DNA of 64,000 nucleotides. Source: a bacterium (GTDB lineage Bacteria > Patescibacteriota > Patescibacteriia > 2-12-FULL-60-25). The stretch spans positions 688,625 to 752,624 of the forward strand of contig JAJYXM010000016.1 in the NCBI GenBank assembly GCA_021796435.1, given 5' to 3'. This document shows, in pieces, positions 57,690 to 64,000 of this stretch (position 1 is its first letter; every line of letters starts with the position of its first letter). A program made the position numbers and the translations under genes. Under the pieces are notes generated by a model. The model was not told where the DNA came from, did not search any database, and saw nothing but the letters and a program-made list of their open reading frames with translations.

Positions 57690-58166
57690 ATGCTATTAGT
57701 CGACGTGATACTCATATTGCTGCTTCTCGGCTTCGCAGGCGCTGGAGCGAAGGACGGTTTCGTACACACCTTGGGCCGTCTGCTCGGAGCTATCGTCGCG
57801 TTCTTGGCGGCACGCGCATGGTCAGCCAAGATTTCTTGGCTTTTCGCCATCGTCATGCCGCAGGGCTGGGCCAGATTGGTCGCCTTCATCCTTATATTCA
57901 TCTTGATAACGCGATTGGCAGGGTGGGTATTCAAACTGATAGACGGACTTTTCCAGATCATAAAACTTCTGCCCTTCATCAAATCGATAGATAAACTCCT
58001 CGGCGCCATTCTCGGCTTCGGTGAAGGTTTCATAATGCTGGGCGGAGCAATTTACCTGATCACTGCCTTTCAGCTTTCGCCGATGCTGGTCGCATGGGTG
58101 ACCTCTTCCGGCGTAGCGGTATGGATCGGCACGGTCTTCTCTAAACTCCTCGGCGTACTCCTGTGA
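57690..58166 (+). CDS. CvpA-family membrane protein
   Basis: 158 aa, about four membrane helices, with the CvpA pattern V-D-V-I-L-I-L-L-L-L-G-F-A-G-A-G-A-K-D-G-F-V and V-F-K-L-I-D-G-L. CvpA is linked to colicin V export and envelope integrity in E. coli; its molecular role is undefined. A TAAAAT box 8 bases before the ATG suggests a private leaderless start inside the rsmI-tatD cluster. The stop overlaps the GTG start of tatD. Confidence 0.82.
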   Translation: MLLVDVILILLLLGFAGAGAKDGFVHTLGRLLGAIVAFLAARAWSAKISWLFAIVMPQGWARLVAFILIFILITRLAGWVFKLIDGLFQIIKLLPFIKSIDKLLGAILGFGEGFIMLGGAIYLITAFQLSPMLVAWVTSSGVAVWIGTVFSKLLGVLL

Positions 58167-59014
58167 AACCTGAACTGATAGATTCGCATTGCCACCTGCA
58201 TTTCCCGGCCTATGGTGAAAATATCGGTGAAGTCTTGGGGCGCATGCAAAAAAATAACGTCTGGGCCGTAACGGTCGGGACGACGGCAAAGACTTCGCGG
58301 GCGGGAATAGACTTCGCGCATCAGCATGAGGATGTATTCGCGACCGTCGGGCATCACCCAGAACATCTGACAAGTTCCTTCGAAGATGAATACGAAGGGG
58401 CTGATGACCCGTTCGACATCGAAAAGCTTCGTGAGTTGGTCCGAGACCCTAAGGTCGTCAGCATCGGCGAGACCGGTCTTGATTTTTTCCGGATTGATGA
58501 GGACCGCGACAGAGCAGCGGCTGAACAGCTGCAAGAGGATGTTTTTAGGCAGCATATAGCTCTGGCGGAAGAAGCTGATAAGCCATTGACGATACATTGT
58601 CGCGATGCCGGCGAAAGGTTCATCTCCATAATCAAGGATGAAAAAGCTAAAGGACGGAGGATCAGAGGCGTGATGCATTGCTATACGGGGGATTGGGAGG
58701 AAGCGCAGCAGCTTCTTGATCTCGGGTTATTCATTTCTTTCACCGGCATAATAACCTTCGGCGTCAAGAAAACCGCAGATCCGGAAAAGCACATGCATCG
58801 CGTGATCGAGCGCATGCCGATCGAAAGGATGATGATCGAGACGGACGCTCCTTGGCTCGCACCGGAACCATATCGCGGACAACAGAACGAGCCGGCGTAT
58901 GTCGAACATGTCGCACGAAAGATCGCGGAGCTCCGCGGCATGGGATATGACGACGTAGCACGCATAACGACCGATAACGCAATCGGGTTTTTCAGGTTAC
59001 CCCAAAGCAGCTAA
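58163..59014 (+). CDS. tatD: TatD-family metal-dependent DNase/hydrolase
   Basis: 283 aa starting with GTG, which overlaps the cvpA stop (GTGA). TIM-barrel hydrolase: I-D-S-H-C-H-L-H-F (metal His pair), G-H-H-P-E-H, I-G-E-T-G-L-D-F-F (Glu ligand), H-C-R-D-A-G-E, H-C-Y-T-G-D-W and E-T-D-A-P-W-L-A-P (Asp ligand). TatD enzymes remove 3' nucleotides from damaged DNA and degrade DNA under stress. For a cell that may recycle foreign DNA this could be nutritional (inference). Confidence 0.95.
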   Translation: MKPELIDSHCHLHFPAYGENIGEVLGRMQKNNVWAVTVGTTAKTSRAGIDFAHQHEDVFATVGHHPEHLTSSFEDEYEGADDPFDIEKLRELVRDPKVVSIGETGLDFFRIDEDRDRAAAEQLQEDVFRQHIALAEEADKPLTIHCRDAGERFISIIKDEKAKGRRIRGVMHCYTGDWEEAQQLLDLGLFISFTGIITFGVKKTADPEKHMHRVIERMPIERMMIETDAPWLAPEPYRGQQNEPAYVEHVARKIAELRGMGYDDVARITTDNAIGFFRLPQSS

Positions 59015-59033
59015 TCCCGTTTTTTCCATTCCA

Positions 59034-59062
59034 TTGACCTTTTGCGAGGAATCCGGTACACT
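59034..59062 (+). promoter_or_regulatory. ATP synthase operon promoter
   Basis: TTGACC (59034-59039), exact 17-base spacer, TACACT (59057-59062). Transcription should begin near 59069, 11 bases before the first ATG at 59080. Confidence 0.8.
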
Positions 59063-59079
59063 CGCGGCGCACCTGGCTT

Positions 59080-59328
59080 ATGGATGAACCCGGAAAAAAC
59101 GATAAACTGCGACAGCTCCAGGCGATAGGCATGGTATGGAACGTGATAGCTTCGATTGCGGTTCCGACCACGCTTTTGGCCTTAGGCGGACGTTGGCTTG
59201 ACCAGCGCCTGAGCAGTTCTCCATGGATGACCATCCTGGGGCTCTTGGCAGCCCTCGGCATTTCCTATCTGCTGGTCATTCGACAGGCGAAACAGATAGC
59301 GGAAACGCTGAAAACACCAAAACCATGA
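59080..59328 (+). CDS. AtpI/AtpZ-like small membrane protein of the ATP synthase operon
   Basis: 82 aa with two membrane helices (residues ~20-38 and ~50-68): W-N-V-I-A-S-I-A-V-P-T-T-L-L-A-L-G and M-T-I-L-G-L-L-A-A-L-G-I-S-Y-L-L-V-I. A small two-helix protein at the head of an atp operon is typical of AtpI or AtpZ, which help assemble the c-ring or assist Mg2+ uptake. A second ATG at 59084 is out of frame. The stop overlaps the atpB start (ATGA). Confidence 0.8.
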   Translation: MDEPGKNDKLRQLQAIGMVWNVIASIAVPTTLLALGGRWLDQRLSSSPWMTILGLLAALGISYLLVIRQAKQIAETLKTPKP

Positions 59329-60176
59329 ACATACCGATAGCCGCAGAACCGATATTCCACATTGGATCGTTTCCCGTGACGAATGCTTACGTTAATTCGA
59401 CATTAGCGACGATAGCGTTCGTCATTTTTGCTTTCCTTTTCAGCCGCGGCATCAAACAAGTGCCGCGCCGCCTGCAGGCCGCCGTCGAAACCTTATTGGA
59501 ATTTTTGCTCGGCTATTTCGACCAAGTGACTGGTTCGCGCGAGAAGTCGCGCAAATTCCTGCCGCTCGTCGGTTCGCTTTTCCTTTTCATCCTGGTCTCC
59601 AACTGGATGGGCCTTTTGCCGGGCACCGGTACGATCGGCATCTGGGAAATGATGCACGGCGAGCTAGAGCTCGTACCGTTGTTACGTCCGGCCATGAGTG
59701 ACCTTAACATGACGCTAGCCATGGCCGTGAGCTCCATCATCATCTCGCATCTGGTCGGCATATTTACGCTAGGATTCTTCGTGCATTGGAATAAATTCAT
59801 CCAGCTGGGATCGTTGTTCAAGGCGATCGTCAGCGGCAAACCGATGAAGATCGTGACGGCGATCGTGGAATTCGGCGTCGGTCTGCTCGAATTGGTCTCG
59901 GAACTGGCGAAAGTACTCTCGCTCAGCCTGCGTCTCTTCGGCAACATCTTCGCAGGTGAAGTCCTGATCACCGTGATGCTGTCCCTCGTCTCGTTCATCG
60001 TGCCTCTGCCTTTCATGCTGCTGGAACTTATCGTAGGCGTCGTGCAGGCGACTGTCTTCGCCATGTTGGTCCTGGTCTATCTGACGATCATGTCAGCCAA
60101 GCCGCACGGCGCGGAACACGAGGATGAATTCCACCCGGCAGAGGAAGAGGCGATAGAAAAGCACGCACTCGCTTGA
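59325..60176 (+). CDS. atpB: ATP synthase Fo subunit a
   Basis: 283 aa from the ATG at 59325, overlapping the preceding stop; the longer frame lies in that gene. About six helices. The essential Arg lies in L-S-L-R-L-F-G-N-I-F-A-G-E-V-L-I, followed by a final hydrophobic segment. The C-terminal tail is acidic and His-rich (H-G-A-E-H-E-D-E-F-H-P). Subunit a forms the proton half-channels next to the c-ring. Confidence 0.97.
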   Translation: MNIPIAAEPIFHIGSFPVTNAYVNSTLATIAFVIFAFLFSRGIKQVPRRLQAAVETLLEFLLGYFDQVTGSREKSRKFLPLVGSLFLFILVSNWMGLLPGTGTIGIWEMMHGELELVPLLRPAMSDLNMTLAMAVSSIIISHLVGIFTLGFFVHWNKFIQLGSLFKAIVSGKPMKIVTAIVEFGVGLLELVSELAKVLSLSLRLFGNIFAGEVLITVMLSLVSFIVPLPFMLLELIVGVVQATVFAMLVLVYLTIMSAKPHGAEHEDEFHPAEEEAIEKHALA

Positions 60177-60239
60177 GGGTGAGCGGGCCTGTTCATCGCG
60201 AGATGAACCGGGCCGAATTACTCTTAAACAGCGCCATAA

Positions 60240-60509
<270 letters not shown>

Positions 60510-60562
60510 TATCGATTTTTCAAGCCGGCTGACCATGTGTCGGCCGACTGAATGAAACCAAT

Positions 60563-61081
60563 ATGATCGAACCAGAGACAACAAACAGCGTACTCGGCAC
60601 ACTCGGCATCAACGGGGTGTCGTTCATCGCACAGCTCGTCAACTTCTCGATAGTCGTCTTCGCGATGTGGAAGTGGGTCTACAAGCCGCTGCTGAAGACG
60701 ATGGACCATCGCGCCAAAGAGATAACAGACGGCCTGAAGAACGCCAAAGAAGCCAAGAAGAACCTGGATGAGGCGAACGTCGAGAAAGAGAAGATCCTGG
60801 GCGAAGCACGCGTGGCAGGACATACCGTGATAGAGGACGCACAGTCCAAAGCCGAAGCTTTACGTCAGGACAAGATCGTGCAGACCAAACAAGAAATCGA
60901 GAAGATCATCGGCGAGACGAAGGAAAAGATCGCCAACGAACGCGAAGAATCCTTCAAGGCATTGAAGGTAGACATAGCGGATCTGATCGCTTTGGCGACC
61001 GAAAAAGTCGCTGCCGGTCTGGATAAGGAGACGCAACGCAAACTGATCGATGGCGCGATCAAGGAGATAGAAGCCGCTTGA
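60563..61081 (+). CDS. atpF: ATP synthase Fo subunit b
   Basis: 172 aa. One N-terminal membrane helix (F-I-A-Q-L-V-N-F-S-I-V-V-F-A-M-W, residues ~18-38) is followed by a long charged coiled coil (A-K-E-I-T-D-G-L-K-N-A-K-E-A-K-K...) that forms the peripheral stalk. The N-terminal ~15 residues are more acidic than usual. The next gene, atpH, starts 2 bases after its stop. Confidence 0.96.
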   Translation: MIEPETTNSVLGTLGINGVSFIAQLVNFSIVVFAMWKWVYKPLLKTMDHRAKEITDGLKNAKEAKKNLDEANVEKEKILGEARVAGHTVIEDAQSKAEALRQDKIVQTKQEIEKIIGETKEKIANEREESFKALKVDIADLIALATEKVAAGLDKETQRKLIDGAIKEIEAA

Positions 61082-61083
61082 TT

Positions 61084-61620
61084 ATGGCACAGAACCGTTA
61101 CGTAAAGGACATCGCACAGGCCTTGGTGGAACAATCCAAGGATGTTGGGGTCGTCGCGGAGGTCGTGGCAAACGTAATAGATACGTGCGCAGCTCTGATG
61201 GAAGAAAAAGCTTCCCTGGCAGCATTAAAAGAAGTTTCCATCCCGCTGAACAAGAGAAGTGACGCCCTGCGGGCAGGTCTGAAGGGCAAAATCCATGAAT
61301 ACTCGCTGAACGCGTTCTTGCTTCTGCAGCAGCATGGGGCACTGGGCGAACTCGAGAGCTTCAGGTCTAACGTGATCGAATTGGCCGAGAGGTTGGCGGA
61401 TCATAGGGAAGTGAATGTCATCAGTGCGGTCGAGTTGGACGAAAAAGAGGTGGCGAAACTGACCAAGGCGCTGAAAGAGAAATTCGGCGGGACACAACGT
61501 CTGCACATGAAGGTCGATCAGTCGGTATTGGGGGGAATCAAAGTGAAGATAGGCGACTGGTCATTCGACGGAACATTAAAGACTAAAATCATTCGATTGA
61601 AACAAGCATTATATGTCTGA
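61084..61620 (+). CDS. atpH: ATP synthase F1 subunit delta
   Basis: 178 aa from the ATG at 61084. An N-terminal helical domain ([13 protein letters not shown]) and a C-terminal domain with the family signature [22 protein letters not shown]. It links F1 to the b stalk. It overlaps atpA by 8 bases. Confidence 0.95.
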   Translation: MAQNRYVKDIAQALVEQSKDVGVVAEVVANVIDTCAALMEEKASLAALKEVSIPLNKRSDALRAGLKGKIHEYSLNAFLLLQQHGALGELESFRSNVIELAERLADHREVNVISAVELDEKEVAKLTKALKEKFGGTQRLHMKVDQSVLGGIKVKIGDWSFDGTLKTKIIRLKQALYV

Positions 61621-63145
61621 AACGAAAACCAAGAACGTGACCGCAGCTGCGCAGATAGCGCAAAGCCTGCGTCAACAGATCGAGAAATTCGAGACAGGGA
61701 CGAAAGCAGAGGAATCAGGCGTCGTGAGGAACGTCGGCGACGGCATCGCATCCATATCCGGATTATCCAAGGCGCAGTCCATGGAACTCTTGAGTTTCGA
61801 GAGCGGCGAGACAGGAGTGGCGCTTAACCTCGAACATGATCGCGTCGGCGCCATGATCTTGGGCGAATGGCAGAAAGTCAGGGCCGGAGAGGGCGTAAAG
61901 ACCACAGGGAAGATCCTTTCAGTGCCTGTCTCTGATGATCTGATTGGTCGTGTCGTAGACCCGCTCGGACGCGCTCTGGACGGCAAGGGTGACATCAAAG
62001 CTAAGAAAGAGTATCCGGTCGAAAAGATCGCCCCAGGCGTCATGGCACGCCAGTCGGTCAATGTCCCGCTCATGACCGGCATCAAAGCCATCGATGCCAT
62101 GGTACCGATCGGCCGCGGACAACGTGAGCTCATCATCGGCGACCGTCAGACCGGAAAGACGGCCATCGCCATCGATACGATCATCAACCAAAAAGGGACG
62201 GGCGTCATCTGTGTTTACGTCGCCGTCGGACAGAAGGAATCGAAGATAGCGAAAATCGTAGCCAAGCTCGAGGAGGCCGGGGCCATGGAACACACCATCA
62301 TCGTGCTATCCGGCGCTTCTTCCGCCGCATCAGTCCAATACATCGCTCCATATGCCGGTTGCGCGATGGCCGAATATTTCATGGACCAAGGCAAGGATGT
62401 CTTGGTGGTCTACGACGATCTGTCGAAACAGGCTTGGGCATATCGAGAAGTCTCGCTGCTCTTGCGCCGACCGCCGGGACGCGAAGCCTATCCAGGCGAC
62501 GTCTTCTATCTACATTCCCGCCTTTTGGAACGCGCTTGCCGCCGTAACGAAGAGAACGGCGGAGGATCGATCACCGCTCTGCCGATCATCGAGACGCAGG
62601 CTGGAGACGTTTCGGCATACATCCCGACCAACGTCATCTCGATCACTGACGGTCAGATCTACCTGGAAGGTGACCTTTTTTACCGCGGCATCCGTCCGGC
62701 CATCAGCGTCGGTCTATCGGTGTCGCGCGTAGGTTCTGCCGCCCAAACCAAAGCCATGAAGAAGGTGGCTGGCCAGCTCCGTCTGGACCTCTCGCAGTTC
62801 CGTGAACTCGAAGCTTTCGCACAATTCGCGACAGATCTGGACGAAGGGACGCGCAAGCAGATCGAGCGTGGACGCCGCACCATCGAAGTCTTGAAGCAGG
62901 GACAATACGAACCGATGGCGACCGAACAGCAAGTGGCCGTCCTTTATGCCGTCACGCGAGGATACATCGATTCCATACCGATGGATAAGCTGAAGGATTG
63001 GGAGAGCGGTCTGCATAGCTATCTATCGACAGAAAAATCGGATCTGATGGACAAGTTGGCCGAGAAAAAAGCCTTGGAGCCGGATATCGAAGAAGGGCTG
63101 AAATCCGCTCTGGAGGATTGGAATAAGATCTTCGCCAGCAAATAA
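61613..63145 (+). CDS. atpA: ATP synthase F1 subunit alpha
   Basis: 510 aa. The N-terminal beta-barrel is followed by the P-loop [11 protein letters not shown] (~residue 180), [13 protein letters not shown], and the ATPase alpha/beta signature [17 protein letters not shown]. The C-terminal helical bundle ends in a charged tail. Subunit alpha alternates with beta in F1 and carries the non-catalytic nucleotide sites. atpG follows after 3 bases. Confidence 0.99.
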   Translation: MSETKTKNVTAAAQIAQSLRQQIEKFETGTKAEESGVVRNVGDGIASISGLSKAQSMELLSFESGETGVALNLEHDRVGAMILGEWQKVRAGEGVKTTGKILSVPVSDDLIGRVVDPLGRALDGKGDIKAKKEYPVEKIAPGVMARQSVNVPLMTGIKAIDAMVPIGRGQRELIIGDRQTGKTAIAIDTIINQKGTGVICVYVAVGQKESKIAKIVAKLEEAGAMEHTIIVLSGASSAASVQYIAPYAGCAMAEYFMDQGKDVLVVYDDLSKQAWAYREVSLLLRRPPGREAYPGDVFYLHSRLLERACRRNEENGGGSITALPIIETQAGDVSAYIPTNVISITDGQIYLEGDLFYRGIRPAISVGLSVSRVGSAAQTKAMKKVAGQLRLDLSQFRELEAFAQFATDLDEGTRKQIERGRRTIEVLKQGQYEPMATEQQVAVLYAVTRGYIDSIPMDKLKDWESGLHSYLSTEKSDLMDKLAEKKALEPDIEEGLKSALEDWNKIFASK

Positions 63146-63148
63146 CCT

Positions 63149-64000
63149 ATGGCAGTCTCCACGCGACTCATCCGCCGACGCATCAAGTCGGTGGCCAACA
63201 CCAGGAAAATCACGAAAGCGATGGAGCTTGTGGCTGCCGCGAAGATGCGCAAAGCGGTACAACTGACGCTGGCTTCACGCGAATATGCAAAGACGATAGT
63301 CAGCGTGGTCAAAGACGTCAGCCCTTTGGTCGATCCGATGACGCACCCTTTGCTGGCCGGACGACGCGAAGCGAAACGTTCGCTGCTCATCATCGCCGCG
63401 GCTGACCGTGGGTTATGCGGCAGCTTCAATTCGCTGCTCATAAAGCAGACCTTGGAGTTCCTCAAGACGCGCAGTGAGCCGGTCGAGATAATCACCGTCG
63501 GCAAGAAAGCGGAGGGCGCGCTTAGGCGTGCAGGGTTCAAGATCACAGCTGCGTTCGAAGCGATATCCAATGCACCGTCATATGAACGGAGCCAGCCGAT
63601 AGGGGAGATGGCGTACAAAGAATTTATGGCTGGCAACGCAGACCGCGTCTTCCTTGCGTACACGGACTTCAAGAATGCGGTCACACAGATCCCGATGGTG
63701 GAACAGCTGTTGCCGGTAATCCCGGAGAACGAGCTGCCTAATACGGTCGCGAAACAGGAAGGCGACGAACAATCAGAGACGACTGAACCGAAAGTCATAT
63801 TCGAACCGGACGCCGAAAAACTGCTGAATAATCTCTTGCCGCGTCTCCTGGAGATGCAGGTCTATCAATCCTTACTAGAATCAGCTGCCAGCGAGCACTC
63901 ATCGAGGACCACGGCTATGCACAGCGCGACGGACAATGCGACAGGCATGCTGGATGACCTGACGCTAACCTTCAACCAAGCCCGCCAAGCCAGCATAACC
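63149..64000 (+). CDS. atpG: ATP synthase F1 subunit gamma, 3' end outside the window
   Basis: 284 codons are present and the frame is open at the window end. It begins V-S-T-R-L-I-R-R-R-I-K-S-V-A-N-T-R-K-I-T-K-A-M-E-L-V-A-A-A-K-M-R (N-terminal coiled-coil start of gamma), then D-R-G-L-C-G-S-F-N, and near the edge S-E-H-S-S-R-T-T-A-M-H-S-A-T-D-N-A, the C-terminal helix signature. Only the last few residues should be missing. An insert of about 20 residues (E-N-E-L-P-N-T-V-A-K-Q-E-G-D-E-Q) lies before the C-terminal helix. atpD and atpC would be expected next. Confidence 0.97.
   Translation, partial: MAVSTRLIRRRIKSVANTRKITKAMELVAAAKMRKAVQLTLASREYAKTIVSVVKDVSPLVDPMTHPLLAGRREAKRSLLIIAAADRGLCGSFNSLLIKQTLEFLKTRSEPVEIITVGKKAEGALRRAGFKITAAFEAISNAPSYERSQPIGEMAYKEFMAGNADRVFLAYTDFKNAVTQIPMVEQLLPVIPENELPNTVAKQEGDEQSETTEPKVIFEPDAEKLLNNLLPRLLEMQVYQSLLESAASEHSSRTTAMHSATDNATGMLDDLTLTFNQARQASIT

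Overview
The window looks like part of a Candidate Phyla Radiation (Patescibacteria, probably Paceibacteria/Parcubacteria-type) chromosome. This is inferred from gene content and style: small proteins and many ATGA-overlapping genes, membrane proteins of a kind seen in this radiation, a TraG/HerA-like ATPase with two unknown partners, a reduced envelope-building set, and almost no biosynthesis. TGA is used as a stop throughout, so the recoded Gracilibacteria/Absconditabacteria are unlikely. No rRNA, CRISPR array or insertion sequence was seen. Four intact tRNA genes are present: Lys-TTT, Pro-CGG, Glu-CTC and Gln-CTG.

Layout. 1-1.2 kb: end of ftsW, then murG. 2.2-4.5 kb: two glycosyltransferases around a translin-family protein. 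4.6-9.9 kb: an AbrB-type regulator with a MacAB-like export system (long adaptor, one ATPase, two permeases). 9.9-15.2 kb: a heat-shock operon hrcA-grpE-hsp20-dnaK-DUF3467-dnaJ behind a CIRCE operator. 15.2-19.9 kb: membrane proteins, a flavoprotein, an MsbA-like ABC exporter and a YdeI/OmdA-like protein. 20.7-26 kb: uppS, rarA, a class B penicillin-binding protein and murF. 27-31.7 kb (minus strand): a Mg2+ P-type ATPase, uppP and a putative lipid-linked glycosyltransferase. 32.3-36.6 kb: two large surface proteins. 36.7-44.8 kb: cysS, corA, the TraG-like ATPase with partners, and dnaX. 45-52.9 kb: YibE/F protein, methyltransferases, rsmE, an antiporter, a PEBP lipoprotein, pgi and small proteins. 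52.9-55.6 kb: clpB with its own CIRCE. 55.6-59 kb: two exported proteins, rsmI, cvpA and tatD. 59-64 kb: the F1Fo ATP synthase operon from an AtpI-like gene to a cut-off atpG.

Two styles of expression signal are visible. Most native genes that begin a transcript have a -10 box (often extended, TGnTATAAT-like) only 6-10 bases before the ATG, as expected for leaderless or nearly leaderless mRNA. A second set has an exact TTGACA box, a 17-base spacer and a -10 box; the protein-coding members also have a leader, usually an E. coli-like GGAGG ribosome site, and a hairpin terminator. This set holds unrecognised small genes at 1.3, 20.2 and 26.4 kb, a possible structured RNA at 31.9-32.2 kb and a Gly-rich/EGF-like lipoprotein at 32.4-34.3 kb that resembles myxobacterial proteins. 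Three of the five sit beside tRNA genes. They look like imported or mobile cassettes and are the most unusual feature here, together with a tRNA-like element lacking an anticodon arm (1237-1299), a palindromic repeat inserted in frame in cysS, and the translin gene inside a glycosyltransferase operon.
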